A stretch of DNA of 64,000 nt from Devosia crocina. Lineage in GTDB: Bacteria; Pseudomonadota; Alphaproteobacteria; Rhizobiales; Devosiaceae. Location: assembly GCF_900116545.1 (NCBI RefSeq), contig NZ_FPCK01000003.1, positions 372,001-436,000 on the forward strand, in the 5' to 3' direction. This document shows positions 54,057 through 64,000 of the stretch, piece by piece (position 1 is the first letter of the stretch; every line of letters starts with the position of its first letter). The translations under genes were made by a program, and so were the position numbers. Under the pieces are notes generated by a model. The model was not told the origin of the DNA and searched no databases. It saw nothing but the letters and a program-made list of their open reading frames with translations.

Positions 54057-55100
54057 GTGAACGAGGAGGCTGCACGACGCAGGGTAACGGTCCATGATGT
54101 GGCACGCGCCGCGGGTGTATCCCTGGCCACGGTGGACCGGGTGCTCAACGGCCGCCCCGGGGTTCGCGCCGCAACAGCGGAAAAGGTCGGCGAAGCGATT
54201 GCTGCGCTTGGTTTTTCGCGCGATCTAAACGCCTCGCTCATGGCCCGAGCGCGCGATCTCAAGGTGGTTTTCTTTATCCCCGATGGGGGCAATGAATTCA
54301 TGGACAGTCTTGCCGAGGCTGTCGAGCGGCGCGTTGGCTCCGCGCTTGCCGATCGCATGCACCTGTCCACCCGGCGCATCCGTGCGCTCGATACCGGCGC
54401 GCTCGCTGCCGGGCTCGATGGCCTTGACCCCGCACATTGCGATTGTGCCGTGATCGTGACGAGCGAAGAGCCCGAGATCGTTGCTGCCGTCGACTCTGCC
54501 ACCCGTCGCGGCATCGCCGTGATGACGCTGGTGTCCGACCTGCCGGGTACCAGCCGCCAGCACTTCATCGGCATCGATAACGTTGCAGCCGGACGCACGG
54601 CAGCCTCGTTGCTGGGACGCTTTCTTCCTCAAGGCGGTACTGTGGCGGTGATCGCTGGATCACTCCACCTGCGCGACCACGCCGAGCGACTGGAAGGGTT
54701 CCGTTCGGTGCTCGAACGCGATTTTTCCCAAGTGACGCTTCTCGGACCCTATGAGAGTCACGACAATCCCGAAACCACGCAAAGCCTGGCAACTGAGCTC
54801 GTCGACAAGCAAACCCAGCTTTCCGCTATCTACAATCTCGGTGCGGGGAATGCAGGCCTGGTTTCCGCCCTCGAAGCCTCGGACCGCGTGGGTGAGGTCC
54901 GCGTCATCGTCCACGAACTGACCGCTCCCACGCGTCGGGGCCTTCTTTCCGGAGCGATCGACGTGGTGCTCGATCAAAATCCGGACGGTGAAATCCGCGA
55001 AGCCGTCACAGCGGCTCGGGTGCTGGCTTTGGGGCCAGGTCGCGCCTTTGCCACTCACCCAATTGAAATTGGCATTTTCCTGCGCGACAATCTGCGCTAA
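54057..55100 (+). CDS. LacI-family transcriptional regulator of the xyl region
   Basis: A 347-aa regulator starting at a GTG at 54057 with GGAGG 4 bases upstream. A GTG at 54024 would add 11 residues and lacks a good ribosome-binding site. The HTH is VTVHDVARAAGVSLATVDRVLNGRPGVRAATAEKVGEAIAALGF (about residues 10-53), and the remainder is a periplasmic-binding-type sensor (VFFIPDGGNEFMDSL, FIGIDNVAAGRTAASLLGRF). Its position between divergent galM and xylB suggests control by xylose or a xylo-oligosaccharide. The ligand is inferred. Confidence 0.9.
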   Translation: MNEEAARRRVTVHDVARAAGVSLATVDRVLNGRPGVRAATAEKVGEAIAALGFSRDLNASLMARARDLKVVFFIPDGGNEFMDSLAEAVERRVGSALADRMHLSTRRIRALDTGALAAGLDGLDPAHCDCAVIVTSEEPEIVAAVDSATRRGIAVMTLVSDLPGTSRQHFIGIDNVAAGRTAASLLGRFLPQGGTVAVIAGSLHLRDHAERLEGFRSVLERDFSQVTLLGPYESHDNPETTQSLATELVDKQTQLSAIYNLGAGNAGLVSALEASDRVGEVRVIVHELTAPTRRGLLSGAIDVVLDQNPDGEIREAVTAARVLALGPGRAFATHPIEIGIFLRDNLR

Positions 55101-55156
55101 GCATCGCCTATCAACAAAGCGGTGCGCCCGAAAACGGGAACGGAGGAGGTTCACAA

Positions 55157-55192
55157 ATGGCCGTATCATTGTCTGAGGTACGTGCCTCATGA
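55157..55192 (+). CDS. Possible 11-codon leader ORF before xylB
   Basis: A strong GGAGGAGG ribosome-binding site (about 55142-55149) precedes ATG 55157, which opens the frame [11 protein letters not shown] and stops at TGA overlapping the xylB ATG (ATGA, 4 bp). xylB itself has only a weaker GAGG 10 bases upstream. It may couple translation into xylB or be a chance frame. It is too short for a family assignment. Confidence 0.45.
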   Translation: MAVSLSEVRAS

Positions 55193-56652
55193 CCTATCTC
55201 GGCATCGATATCGGTACATCAGGGGTCAAGGCATTGCTGATCGACGGGGATGGTCGCGCCCTCGGCGAGGCTTCTGCTCCGGCGGTCGAGCCGGTGCGTC
55301 CCCATCCTGGATGGTCCGAGCAGAACCCGCGCGACTGGTGGGACGCAACACTTGCCGCCGTCGATAAGCTGCGCTCTTCACATCCCGACCAGCTGTCCGC
55401 CGTGCGCGGCATCGGGCTTTCCGGCCATATGCATGGCGCAACGCTTCTTGGGAGAAATGACGAGGTTCTCCGCCCCTGCATTCTCTGGAACGATGGCCGC
55501 TCTGCCGCTGAATGCCAGGAGATGGAAACAGCGCTCCCGAACCTGCGTCAGCTCGCCGGCAATATCGCAATGCCCGGCTTCACCGCGCCTAAATTTGCCT
55601 GGGTCCGCAAGCACGAACCGGAAATCTATGAGCGTATCGAAAAAGTCCTTTTGCCAAAGGCCTATGTTCGTCTGCTCTTGACGGGCGAACACGTCGAAGA
55701 CATGTCCGATGCCGCTGGCACGCTCTGGCTCGACGTCCAGAAGCGCGATTGGTCCGACGAACTGCTCGGTGTGACCGGCCTCTCCCGCGATCACATGCCG
55801 CGTCTTGTCGAAGGCTCCGCACCCTCGGCTCAACTCAAACGCGACCTCGCGCAGCGTTGGGGTATGGAAGGCACCGTCACAGTCGCCGGTGGCGCAGGCG
55901 ACAACGCTGCCGCTGCCTGCGGCATCGGCGCCATTCGCCCCGGTGAAGGCTTTGTGTCGCTCGGCACCTCGGGCGTGCTTTTCGTCTCCAACGAAACCTT
56001 CAGCCCCAATACCGAGGGCGCCGTCCACGCCTTCTGCCACGCCATCCCCGACACCTGGCACCAGATGGGCGTCATTCTGTCGGCCACTGATTCGCTCAAC
56101 TGGTTGAGTCGCATCACCGGCAAGAAGCAGGCCGAGTTGGCGGGGGAAGCTGAAGCCCGGTTCAAGGGCCCCGCTGAAGCGATCTTCCTGCCCTATCTTT
56201 CGGGCGAGCGCACGCCGCACAACAATGCCGGCGCCCGCGGCTCCTTCACAGGTCTCAGCCAATCCACCGACGCCGCCGAAATGGCTCAGGCCGTCATGGA
56301 AGGCGTGACCTTTGCCATGCGCGATTGCCAGCGCGTGCTGGCCGATGCCGGCACCTCCATCAATCGCCTCCTGGCGGTCGGCGGCGGCTCGAAATCGGCG
56401 CTTTGGCTGAAAATGCTGGCCACCAATCTCGACATTGAAATCGCCCTGCCCGAGGACGGCGACTTCGGTGGCGCGCTGGGCGCTGCCCGTCTTGGCCTTT
56501 GTGCCGCGACTGGCGCTGATCCGGCCGAAATCATGACCATGCCGCCAATTAAGACAACCATTGCGCCCGACAAGAACCTGTCGGCCGCCTATTCCGATCA
56601 ATATGCGCGCTACCGCGCACTCTACCCCGCCATCGAGGAGGCACGTCAGTGA
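55189..56652 (+). CDS. xylB: Xylulokinase
   Basis: Phosphorylates D-xylulose to xylulose 5-phosphate. The 487-aa FGGY-family kinase begins [25 protein letters not shown]. The HMHGATLLG and [12 protein letters not shown] motifs follow, the FGGY signature region includes ITGKKQ and [24 protein letters not shown], and [14 protein letters not shown] is near residue 395. It overlaps the GTG start of xylA by 4 bp. Confidence 0.97.
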   Translation: MTYLGIDIGTSGVKALLIDGDGRALGEASAPAVEPVRPHPGWSEQNPRDWWDATLAAVDKLRSSHPDQLSAVRGIGLSGHMHGATLLGRNDEVLRPCILWNDGRSAAECQEMETALPNLRQLAGNIAMPGFTAPKFAWVRKHEPEIYERIEKVLLPKAYVRLLLTGEHVEDMSDAAGTLWLDVQKRDWSDELLGVTGLSRDHMPRLVEGSAPSAQLKRDLAQRWGMEGTVTVAGGAGDNAAAACGIGAIRPGEGFVSLGTSGVLFVSNETFSPNTEGAVHAFCHAIPDTWHQMGVILSATDSLNWLSRITGKKQAELAGEAEARFKGPAEAIFLPYLSGERTPHNNAGARGSFTGLSQSTDAAEMAQAVMEGVTFAMRDCQRVLADAGTSINRLLAVGGGSKSALWLKMLATNLDIEIALPEDGDFGGALGAARLGLCAATGADPAEIMTMPPIKTTIAPDKNLSAAYSDQYARYRALYPAIEEARQ

Positions 56653-57956
56653 GCGATTTTTTCAAGGGACTGGAACAGGTCAAGTTCGAAGGCACAGGCA
56701 GCAAAAATGCCCTGGCCTATCGGCACTACAACAAGGACGAAATGGTCGCCGGCAAGCGGATGGAAGACCATATCCGCCCCGCCATTGCTTACTGGCACAC
56801 CTTTGCCCAGGAAGGCGGCGATCCGTTTGGTGGGCGCACCTTTGACCGTCCCTGGTTCGACAAGGGTATCGAGGGTGCTAAGCTCAAGACCGAAGTGGCC
56901 TTCGAGTTCTTCAACCTGATCGACGTTCCCTTTTTCGCGTTCCACGATGTCGACGTGGCGCCGGAAGGCGACACGCTTGAGGAGAGCAACAAGAACCTGC
57001 GCGTGATCGGCGACCTGATTGCCGAAAACATGCAGAAGTCGGGCAAAAAACTGCTCTGGGGCACGGCCAACCTTTTCTCGAACCGCCGCTATATGGCGGG
57101 CGCTGCCACCAACCCAGATCCGGCTGTGTTTGCCTATGCAGCCGGTCAGGTAAAAGCCGTGCTCGAACTCACCCATGAACTGGGCGGCGAGAACTATGTG
57201 CTGTGGGGCGGTCGCGAGGGCTATGAAACCCTCCTCAATACGAAAATTGGCCAGGAACAGGACCAGATGGCCCGCTTCCTCCATCTCGTGATCGAACACG
57301 CCGAAAAGATCGGCTTTACCGGGCAGATCCTGATCGAACCCAAGCCTCAGGAACCGAGCAAGCACCAATATGACTATGACGTCGCAACGGTCTATGGCTT
57401 CTTGCAGAAGTACGGCCTCGAAAAGAAGGTGAAGTGCAATATCGAGGTCGGCCACGCATTCCTTGCCGGTCACTCCTTCGAGCACGAACTGGCCGTTGCC
57501 TCCTCGCTCGGCATGCTCGGCTCGGTCGACGCCAACCGCAACGACCTGCAGTCCGGCTGGGATACCGACCACTTCCCCAACAATCCCGGGGAAATGGCGC
57601 TGGCTTTTTATTACATCCTCAAGCAGGGGGGCCTCGGCAAGGGCGGCTTCAATTTCGACGCCAAGGTGCGCCGTCAGTCGCTCGACCCGGCCGACCTCTT
57701 GCACGGCCATATCCTCGGGCTCGATACTCTGGCCCGTGGTTTGAAGGGTGCTGCGGCTCTGATCGAGGACGGCGAGTTCGATAAGCTTCTCGATGATCGT
57801 TATGCCGGCTGGAATGAGGGCATGGGCGCCGACATTCTCGGCGGCAAGCTGAGCCTTGCGCAGATCGCCGACAAGGTCCACGCCGAAACCATCAACCCGC
57901 AGCCCAAATCAGGCCGCCAGGAATATCTCGAAAACCTGGTCAACCGGTTCGTTTAA
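56649..57956 (+). CDS. xylA: Xylose isomerase
   Basis: Isomerises D-xylose to D-xylulose. The 435-aa protein uses a GTG start. Conserved segments include [31 protein letters not shown] (catalytic His), [39 protein letters not shown] and [19 protein letters not shown] with metal ligands. Its stop precedes a double family-A repeat, then the GH43 gene. Confidence 0.98.
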   Translation: MSDFFKGLEQVKFEGTGSKNALAYRHYNKDEMVAGKRMEDHIRPAIAYWHTFAQEGGDPFGGRTFDRPWFDKGIEGAKLKTEVAFEFFNLIDVPFFAFHDVDVAPEGDTLEESNKNLRVIGDLIAENMQKSGKKLLWGTANLFSNRRYMAGAATNPDPAVFAYAAGQVKAVLELTHELGGENYVLWGGREGYETLLNTKIGQEQDQMARFLHLVIEHAEKIGFTGQILIEPKPQEPSKHQYDYDVATVYGFLQKYGLEKKVKCNIEVGHAFLAGHSFEHELAVASSLGMLGSVDANRNDLQSGWDTDHFPNNPGEMALAFYYILKQGGLGKGGFNFDAKVRRQSLDPADLLHGHILGLDTLARGLKGAAALIEDGEFDKLLDDRYAGWNEGMGADILGGKLSLAQIADKVHAETINPQPKSGRQEYLENLVNRFV

Positions 57957-57969
57957 ACCGCCGTACCCA

Positions 57970-58120
57970 TTCCTCTCCCCATTGGGGAGAGGGTGGATCG
58001 GGCGTAAGCCCGAGACGGGTGAGGGGGTGCTGACCAACGCCCCCTGGACACTCGCAACGGTCATCCCCTCATCCGGCGCTGCGCGCCACCTTCTCCCCAT
58101 TGGGGAGAAGAATAGAAGGT
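57970..58120. repeat. Family-A palindromic repeat (xylA-GH43 gap)
   Basis: First stem CCTCTCCCCATTGGGGAGAGG with GAGACGGGTGAGGGGG, then CCCCTCATCCGGCGCTGCGC with CTTCTCCCCATTGGGGAGAAG. The terminal GAATAGAAGGTGCACC stretch provides the ribosome-binding site of the downstream gene. Confidence 0.82.
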
Positions 58121-58125
58121 GCACC

Positions 58126-59748
58126 ATGCCCACCATCACCAATCCCATCCTCCCCGGCTTCAACCCGGATCCCTCGATCCTGCGCGTCGGCGAGGACTAT
58201 TATATCGCCACCTCCACTTTCGAGTGGTTTCCAGGTGTGCAGATTCATCACTCCAAGGATCTCGCCAATTGGGAGCTCGTGACCCGGCCGCTCAATCGCA
58301 AGAGCCAGCTCGACATGCGCGGCGATCCCGATAGCTGCGGCGTCTGGGCGCCCTGTCTCACCTATGACGGAGAAAAGTTCTGGCTGGTTTATACCGACGT
58401 CAAAAGGAAGGATGGCTCCTTCAAGGACGCGCACAATTACATCGTCTGGTCCGACACGATCGAGGGGCCCTGGTCCGACCCGATCTATATCAATTCCTCG
58501 GGTTTCGACCCTAGTCTTTTCCATGATGACGACGGCAAAAAATGGTTCGTCAACATGCTATGGGACCATCGCACGCGGCCGCTGAAATTTGCCGGCATTG
58601 CCTTGCAGGAGTTCGATGCCGCCGCCGGCAAGCTCGTTGGCCCGGTCAAGAATATCTACAAGGGCACGGACCTGAAGCTCGTCGAGGGCCCGCATCTTTA
58701 TAAGCGGAACGGGTGGTATTACCTTCTCACCGCCGAGGGCGGCACGGGCTATGACCATGCCTGCACCTTTGCGCGTTCGCGCACGATCGATGGCCCTTAC
58801 GAAACCCATCCGGACCAGTATGTTCTGACCTCCAAGGACGCCCCGCTCGCCGCCATCCAGCGCGCCGGCCATGGCGATCTCATGGAAACCCCGGAGGGCA
58901 AGACCTACCTCGTCCATCTCGGCGGTCGCCCGACCACGCAGGAACGGCGTTGCGTGCTTGGACGCGAAACGTCCATCCAGGAAGCCTATTGGGGCGAGGA
59001 CGACTGGCTTTATGTCAAGAACGGTCCGGTGCCCTCCCTCCATGTCGAGGTGCCCGGCACGCGCGACGAGGCCAAATATTGGGCCGAGCAGCGCTACACG
59101 TTCGAAGATGGACTCCATCAGGATTTCCAGTGGTTGCGCACCCCGGAGACCGATCGCATCTTTTCGACCGAGACCGGCAAGCTGCGGCTCTTCGGGCGCG
59201 AATCGATCGGCTCCTGGTTCGAGCAGGCGCTTGTTGCCCGCCGGCAAACCCATTTTTCCTATGACGCCGAAACGGTTCTCGACTTCAAGGCCACGGACGA
59301 GCGGACCATGGCGGGCCTGACAGCCTATTACGGACGCTACAATTTCTTCTATCTGGCAGTGACTGCGCACGCCGATGGGCAGCGCGAACTGTTGCTGATG
59401 AGTTCGGAAATGTCCTGGCCCAACGGCAATCTCAATTTCCCGGCAGCGCCGGTGCAGATTCCGAATGACGGCAAGGTCAAGCTCGCGCTCACCATTCGCG
59501 GCAGGCGGCTCCAGTTCTTCTATGCCCTTGCAGACGATGAATTACAGGCCATCGGCCCGGTATTCGACGCCTCCATCCTTTCGGATGAATGCGGCGGCCA
59601 CCAGGCCCATGGCAGTTTTACAGGCGCCTTCGTTGGCATGGCGGCGCATGATCTCAATGGTACCGCAAGCCCGGCCGATTTTGATTATTTCGTCTATCGC
59701 CCGCAGCACGATCCTTCGGATCGGTATGAGGTGGAGAGCTTGCTCTAA
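58126..59748 (+). CDS. GH43 family beta-xylosidase
   Basis: Exo-acting hydrolase that releases xylose from xylo-oligosaccharides. From the ATG at 58126 the protein has 540 aa. The five-bladed propeller starts NPILPGFNPDPSILRVGEDYYIATSTFEWFPGVQIHHSKDL, with the catalytic-base Asp in FNPDPS. The general acid Glu is in DLKLVEGPHLYKRNGWYYL, and SGFDPSLFHDDDGKKW supplies the pKa-modulating Asp. The C-terminal beta-sandwich follows from about residue 330. No signal peptide is visible, so it acts inside the cell after oligosaccharide uptake. No xyl transporter is in the window. Confidence 0.95.
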   Translation: MPTITNPILPGFNPDPSILRVGEDYYIATSTFEWFPGVQIHHSKDLANWELVTRPLNRKSQLDMRGDPDSCGVWAPCLTYDGEKFWLVYTDVKRKDGSFKDAHNYIVWSDTIEGPWSDPIYINSSGFDPSLFHDDDGKKWFVNMLWDHRTRPLKFAGIALQEFDAAAGKLVGPVKNIYKGTDLKLVEGPHLYKRNGWYYLLTAEGGTGYDHACTFARSRTIDGPYETHPDQYVLTSKDAPLAAIQRAGHGDLMETPEGKTYLVHLGGRPTTQERRCVLGRETSIQEAYWGEDDWLYVKNGPVPSLHVEVPGTRDEAKYWAEQRYTFEDGLHQDFQWLRTPETDRIFSTETGKLRLFGRESIGSWFEQALVARRQTHFSYDAETVLDFKATDERTMAGLTAYYGRYNFFYLAVTAHADGQRELLLMSSEMSWPNGNLNFPAAPVQIPNDGKVKLALTIRGRRLQFFYALADDELQAIGPVFDASILSDECGGHQAHGSFTGAFVGMAAHDLNGTASPADFDYFVYRPQHDPSDRYEVESLL

Positions 59749-59772
59749 ATCGGCCTGTCGAGCCTCCATAAC

Positions 59773-59799
59773 TGCCCGGCTTGGCGGAAAAGCCGGGCA
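59773..59799 (+). terminator. Hairpin after the GH43 gene
   Basis: TGCCCGGCTT and AAGCCGGGCA form a perfect 10-bp stem around a 7-base loop, 24 bp after the stop. No T run follows, so termination is possible but not certain. Confidence 0.5.
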
Positions 59800-59965
59800 A
59801 TCACAGTCGTCCGTAGAAATTGAGCGCATCACGAAGTGCCGAATGGGGGCGACATTCTGTCGCAGGCGGGGTAGTGTTGGCCCGTTAGCGGTCGCAGGGC
59901 TTGCGTCTCGCGCCGGTCACGCGCCACACGCACCTGCCTGCGGCCCTCCCCAAGGAGGATTTGTC

Positions 59966-60790
59966 ATGGCTCAAATGCACGTCATGGCCGGCGCCGGCGA
60001 CAAGCTGGACATGCCGGTCATCAAGACCATCTCCATTGCCGACCTGATGACGGCGCTCAAACGCGGCGCCGAGGATTTCTGGGCCAAGCCTAGTCATTAT
60101 TTTCTCCTCATGCTGATCTATCCGATTGTCGGCATCGTGCTCACCGTCTGGATGAACGGCTTCCAGACCTGGCCACTGCTCTATCCCTTGATCGGCGGTT
60201 TTGCCCTGATCGGGCCAGTCGCGGCGCTGCCGCTCTATGAAATCTCGCGGCGTCGCGAAATGGGCGAAGAGCCGAGCTGGCGGGACGCGATGGGCGTTGT
60301 GCGCTCGCCGGCCATGGGCAGCATTCTGGCCGTTGGGGCCATGCTGTTCTTTTTGTTTACGCTGTGGCTCGCGAGTGCCCAGGCGCTTTATGAAACCCTT
60401 TTCGGCTCGTCGCCGCCGCAAACCTTTCAGGGTCTTTTTGCCCAGGTCTTTTCTGAGCCGGGCGGCCTGACCCTTGCCATAATCGGAACGGCGGTGGGGG
60501 CGTGCTTTGCCCTTGTGGTGCTCTGCACCTCGGTGATCGCCTTTCCCTTGTTGCTCGATCGCGATGTCGGGGCCTATGTGGCGGTCGAAACCTCCATCCG
60601 TACGGTGCTGAACAACCTCGTGCCCATGCTTGTCTGGGGCGTCATCGTGGGTGCGGCGGTTTTCTTGGGCGCGCTGACACTTTTTGTCGGTCTTGCCATG
60701 GTCCTGCCCATTCTGGGCCACGCCACTTGGCACCTCTACCGAAAAACGGTCGCGCCCGCCTCGTTGCTGCGGGGCATGCCGGAAGCCTAG
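59966..60790 (+). CDS. DUF2189 family membrane protein
   Basis: A 274-aa polytopic protein starting at the ATG at 59966 with AAGGAGGA upstream. About six hydrophobic helices are visible (FLLMLIYPIVGIVLTVWM, LLYPLIGGFALIGPVAALPL, SILAVGAMLFFLFTLWLASA and others). The FWAKPSHYFLLMLIYPIVG and VAALPLYEISRRREMGEEPSW blocks are typical of DUF2189. The function is unknown; early annotations likened these to cytochrome oxidase subunits without proof. It precedes mutS by 93 bp. Confidence 0.85.
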   Translation: MAQMHVMAGAGDKLDMPVIKTISIADLMTALKRGAEDFWAKPSHYFLLMLIYPIVGIVLTVWMNGFQTWPLLYPLIGGFALIGPVAALPLYEISRRREMGEEPSWRDAMGVVRSPAMGSILAVGAMLFFLFTLWLASAQALYETLFGSSPPQTFQGLFAQVFSEPGGLTLAIIGTAVGACFALVVLCTSVIAFPLLLDRDVGAYVAVETSIRTVLNNLVPMLVWGVIVGAAVFLGALTLFVGLAMVLPILGHATWHLYRKTVAPASLLRGMPEA

Positions 60791-60883
60791 GGACAATCCG
60801 CGTAAAGCGCACGCGGACCGGTTGGCTTGGGCGCCACAAGGTCATAAGGTCGGCGACTTGTTTGCCCCGTTTTGCCTGAGCTC

Positions 60884-63598
60884 ATGGACCAGACCCCTAT
60901 CGAGGCCCCGACCAGCGCCGTGACGGCGGGGCTGACGCCCATGATGGCCCAGTATTTCGAGATCAAGGCGGTCAATCCGGGCTATCTGCTGTTCTATCGC
61001 ATGGGCGATTTCTACGAGCTCTTCTTTGAAGACGCAGAAATCGCCAGCGCCGCGCTGGGCATCGTGCTGACCAAGCGCGGCAAGCATCTTGGCGAGGACA
61101 TCGGCATGTGCGGCGTGCCGATCCACGCGGCTAATGACTATCTCAACAAGCTGATCAAGCTCGGCCATCGCGTCGCTATCTGCGAGCAGGTCGAGGACCC
61201 GGCAGAAGCCAAGAAGCGCGGCAGCAAGTCCGTGGTCAAGCGCGACGTCGTGCGCCTTGTTACCCCGGGCACGCTGACCGAGGATGATCACCTCGACGCC
61301 CGTTCCGCCAATTATCTTGCAGCGCTCGCCATGGTACGCCATGGCGACACCGATTTCGCACTGGCCTGGGCCGATATTTCTACCGGGGAAACCTTTGTCG
61401 CCGATCTTTCGGCAGAGCGCCTTGCCGACGAACTGGCGCGGATTGGTCCCGCCGAGCTGCTCTTGACCGATCAGACGCGGCAGGCGCTGGTCGAGCGGCA
61501 TCTGTTTGCCCCGGCCTGGGCTGAGATCGCGGCAAGTCTGGCGCCTGAGATCGCCGACAGCGAAGCGGCGGCCGAAGTGCTGCGCCGCACTTTTTCGAGC
61601 GATGTGTTTGATCCGAGCATCCTGTCGCGCGCCGGGCGTGCGGCCTTCGGGAGCCTTGTCGGCTATGTCGCGCAAAGCCAGAAGGGCCGCTCCGCCCCCC
61701 TGCGCGCGCCCGTTCTTCAGGCCTCCGACGCGGTCATGGCGATCGACGCGGCGACGCGCTCGAGCCTTGAAATCCTCATTACCCAACGCGGCCAGGCCAA
61801 GGGATCCTTGCGCCAGTCGATCGATTTGACGGTCACCGCGCCCGGCGCGCGTCTGCTTGCCAATCGCCTTGCAGCGCCGCTGCGCGACGGGCGCGCCATC
61901 AACGATCGGCTTGATGCCGTCGCTCGGCTCGTTGACGATTCGCTTCTGCGTGCCCGCCTCCGGACGAGTCTGAAGGCAGCACCCGATCTGGCGCGGGCGC
62001 TGTCGCGGCTCTCGCTCGAACGGGGCGGCCCGCGCGATCTGGCCGCCATCGGCAAGTCAGTCGCGGCCGCGCTCGCCCTGTCCGAGGATCTGGCGACCCA
62101 GCCTGATCTGACCCCTGTTCTCAACCGTCTCTGCACGACGCTGGCCGCGGCGCCGCGGGGGCTTGCGAGCGAACTCGCTCTGGCGCTCGACGACGAACTG
62201 CCGCTTCTTGGTCGTGATGGCGGTTTCGTCCGGACCGGCTATGACGCAACGCTCGACGAGGAGCGGGCCCTCGGGTCAGAAACGCGGGCCGTGGTGGCGG
62301 CTCTTCAGGCGCGCCTGATGGACGAGACCGACGTGCGCTCTCTCAAGATCAAGCACAACGGCGTTCTCGGCTATTTCGTCGAGGTTCCCGCGAGCCACGG
62401 CCAGAAACTGCTTGAAGCCCCGCATCGAGAAATCTTTATTCATCGTCAGACGCTGGCCAATGCCATGCGCTTCACTACAACCGAACTGGCCGAACTCGAA
62501 GGGCGTATCGCCAAGGCCAATGACGCGGCCCTTGCCATCGAGACGAGGATTTTCACCGCGCTGCGCGACGCGGTTTTGGAGCGAACGGGCGAGTTGCAGG
62601 GATTGGCCGATGCATTGGCCGAACTCGATGTCACCGCCGCTCTCGCCGAAGTGTCCGCCACCCGCTTTTATTGCCGGCCACAAGTGGATGATAGCCTTGC
62701 TTTCGCCATTGTCGGGGGGCGCCATCCGGTCGTGGAACAGATGGTGCGGGCCGAAGGCCAGAGTTTTGTGGCCAATGATGCCGATCTCTCGGGCAGCGAG
62801 GCGTTGGGCGGGGGCAAGCTCTGGCTCGTGACGGGCCCCAATATGGGTGGTAAGTCGACCTTTCTGCGCCAGAACGCGCTGATTGCCATTCTTGCGCAGA
62901 TGGGGTGCTTCGTGCCGGCGGAAAGCGCCCATATCGGGGTGGTCGATCGGCTGTTTTCCCGGGTCGGCGCCTCGGACGACATTGCCCATGGCCGCTCGAC
63001 CTTCATGGTCGAAATGGTCGAAACTGCTGCCATTCTCAACCGCGCGACCCGTTACAGCCTCGTCGTGCTCGATGAAATCGGCCGGGGCACGGCGACCTTT
63101 GACGGGCTCTCGATCGCCTGGGCGTCGGTGGAGGCGCTGCACGAAACCACCGGCTGTCGCGCGCTTTTTGCGACGCACTTTCATGAATTGACAAGTCTTG
63201 CCAAGACATTGTCGCGCGTTGCCAATGTGACCATGAAGGTGCGCGAATGGGAGGGCGAAGTGGTGTTCCTCCATGAAGTCGGCCCGGGCGCTGCCGATCG
63301 CTCCTATGGCATCCAAGTGGCGCGGCTGGCGGGGCTCCCTGCCCCGGTCATCCAGCGTGCGCGACAAGTGCTTGACGTTCTCGAACAGCGCTCCGCCGGC
63401 ACTGCATCTTCCAAGGACAAGGCCAGCGTGCTAGACGATCTACCGCTCTTTGCCCATCACCCAGCCCCCGCACCAAAGAGCCAGGACCCCATTCACGAAG
63501 CGCTCGACGCTGTCCGACCCGACGACATGACCCCCAAGCAAGCCATCGAGACGCTCTACGAGTTGAAGAAATTACGCGATGACGCTCGCAGACGCTGA
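60884..63598 (+). CDS. mutS: DNA mismatch repair protein MutS
   Basis: Recognises mismatches and starts repair. From the ATG at 60884 the protein has 904 aa ([51 protein letters not shown]). A TTG at 60872 is an alternative start. The N-terminal mismatch-binding Phe-x-Glu motif lies within [11 protein letters not shown]. Domains follow through to the ATPase with Walker [17 protein letters not shown] near residue 650 and Walker [22 protein letters not shown]. The C-terminal helix-turn-helix region is [15 protein letters not shown]. The end overlaps glnD by 20 bp. Confidence 0.98.
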   Translation: MDQTPIEAPTSAVTAGLTPMMAQYFEIKAVNPGYLLFYRMGDFYELFFEDAEIASAALGIVLTKRGKHLGEDIGMCGVPIHAANDYLNKLIKLGHRVAICEQVEDPAEAKKRGSKSVVKRDVVRLVTPGTLTEDDHLDARSANYLAALAMVRHGDTDFALAWADISTGETFVADLSAERLADELARIGPAELLLTDQTRQALVERHLFAPAWAEIAASLAPEIADSEAAAEVLRRTFSSDVFDPSILSRAGRAAFGSLVGYVAQSQKGRSAPLRAPVLQASDAVMAIDAATRSSLEILITQRGQAKGSLRQSIDLTVTAPGARLLANRLAAPLRDGRAINDRLDAVARLVDDSLLRARLRTSLKAAPDLARALSRLSLERGGPRDLAAIGKSVAAALALSEDLATQPDLTPVLNRLCTTLAAAPRGLASELALALDDELPLLGRDGGFVRTGYDATLDEERALGSETRAVVAALQARLMDETDVRSLKIKHNGVLGYFVEVPASHGQKLLEAPHREIFIHRQTLANAMRFTTTELAELEGRIAKANDAALAIETRIFTALRDAVLERTGELQGLADALAELDVTAALAEVSATRFYCRPQVDDSLAFAIVGGRHPVVEQMVRAEGQSFVANDADLSGSEALGGGKLWLVTGPNMGGKSTFLRQNALIAILAQMGCFVPAESAHIGVVDRLFSRVGASDDIAHGRSTFMVEMVETAAILNRATRYSLVVLDEIGRGTATFDGLSIAWASVEALHETTGCRALFATHFHELTSLAKTLSRVANVTMKVREWEGEVVFLHEVGPGAADRSYGIQVARLAGLPAPVIQRARQVLDVLEQRSAGTASSKDKASVLDDLPLFAHHPAPAPKSQDPIHEALDAVRPDDMTPKQAIETLYELKKLRDDARRR

Positions 63599-64000
63599 CG
63601 CCAAACCGCGAAAGCCGCACTTTGCGCTGAAGACCGCCGAGATCCTTCTCGCCGAGCTCGAAGCCCTGATGGGGGATCAACCGGCCAAGTCCCCTGCGGT
63701 GCGCAACGCTGTTCTCGCCCATATGCGTGAAACGCTGGCCGAAGCGCGAAAGAGTGCGGAAGCTGAACTGATCGCCACAAACAAGGGCACGCGCTGCGCG
63801 CAAAACCTGTCGGCGGCGCAGGACGAAATCATCACCGCGGTCTATCTTTTCGCCATCACCCACGTTTATCCGGTCGACAATCCCTCGGGCGCCGAAGCCA
63901 TCGCACTTTCGGCCGTGGGTGGCTATGGAAGGGGGACGCTGGCGCCTGGAAGCGATATCGACCTGCTGTTCATCCTGCCCTATCGGCAGACGCCTTGGGG
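63579..64000 (+). CDS. glnD: GlnD, PII uridylyltransferase, 5' part only
   Basis: Bifunctional uridylyltransferase/uridylyl-removing enzyme that controls PII signalling in nitrogen metabolism. About 140 codons are present, beginning [33 protein letters not shown]. The nucleotidyltransferase motif [23 protein letters not shown] is at the window end. The mutS-glnD pair, here overlapping by 20 bp, is a conserved alphaproteobacterial order. The rest lies outside the window. Confidence 0.93.
   Translation, partial: MTLADADAKPRKPHFALKTAEILLAELEALMGDQPAKSPAVRNAVLAHMRETLAEARKSAEAELIATNKGTRCAQNLSAAQDEIITAVYLFAITHVYPVDNPSGAEAIALSAVGGYGRGTLAPGSDIDLLFILPYRQTPW

Noticed and set aside
55378..57881. Long minus-strand frames opposite xylB and xylA
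   Set aside because: Both strands cannot be real here; xylB and xylA have full family motifs.
60842..63367. Long minus-strand frames opposite mutS
   Set aside because: Antisense shadow of mutS; no recognisable domain.

Overview
The window reads as the replication-origin region of a chromosome from a GC-rich alphaproteobacterium of the order Hyphomicrobiales (Rhizobiales). A Devosiaceae-like organism (Devosia/Pelagibacterium type) is plausible but not proven. Support comes from conserved gene order (rsmG-mnmG-mnmE-rho-hemJ-hemE on one side, maf-aroE-coaE-dnaQ-secB-fxsA-Tim44-Smr on the other), alphaproteobacterial markers (HemJ, DUF2244, DUF2214, DUF2628, Tim44-like protein, an RpoH-type dnaK promoter), CtrA-like TTAA-N7-TTAA motifs, GANTC (CcrM-type) sites, and parS-type palindromes. 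No insertion sequence, prophage, CRISPR array, rRNA or tRNA gene was seen. Nearly all of it is core genome.

Layout. 1-6810: a leftward block for tRNA/rRNA modification, Rho and haem synthesis (partial rsmG, mnmG, mnmE, rho, hemJ, hemE). 6811-7256: a gene-free 446 bp segment at which gene direction flips. It carries two exact TTAA-N7-TTAA boxes, six GANTC sites and DnaA-box-like 9-mers, and is the candidate oriC. 7257-13042: rightward maf-aroE-coaE-dnaQ, leftward secB and fxsA, then Tim44-like, Smr and Xre genes. 13192-15596: leftward hslV-GNAT-hslU. 15853-21340: histidine cluster hisB-DUF2628-hisH-hisA-two small membrane proteins-hisF-hisE, ending in coaA. 21590-32563: mixed housekeeping and regulators (VOC, dapB, gpmA, AI-2E exporter family, Ada-type methyltransferase, nth, TetR, adenosine kinase, pyrF, MarR, FMN reductase). 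32629-41252: chaperone genes dnaJ, dnaK, grpE and hrcA, with a PabB-PabC fusion and pncA between. 41394-51948: rph-rdgB-hemW, LpoA-like lipoprotein, rsmI-yraN-gshB, marC, GH25 lysozyme, comM, Nudix. 52054-59748: WYL regulator, then a pentose/xylan catabolic island (galM, lacI-type regulator, xylB, xylA, GH43 beta-xylosidase). 59966-64000: DUF2189 membrane protein, mutS and the start of glnD.

Non-coding layer. Ten parS-like 16-mers (13-16 of 16 matches to TGTTTCACGTGAAACA) are scattered over about 52 kb on both sides of the origin candidate, some inside coding sequence. At least three families of palindromic intergenic repeats occupy the longer gaps. Other elements are a 45 bp dyad over the tetR start, an 18 bp perfect palindrome between fxsA and the Tim44 gene, and a heptamer tandem repeat that contains the stop codon of the WYL regulator.

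I found no clearly novel multi-gene system. The most interesting material is the origin/partition architecture, the two small membrane proteins inside the his cluster, the tetR dyad and the repeat families. All coordinates and motif matches were read by eye; no search or alignment was run.
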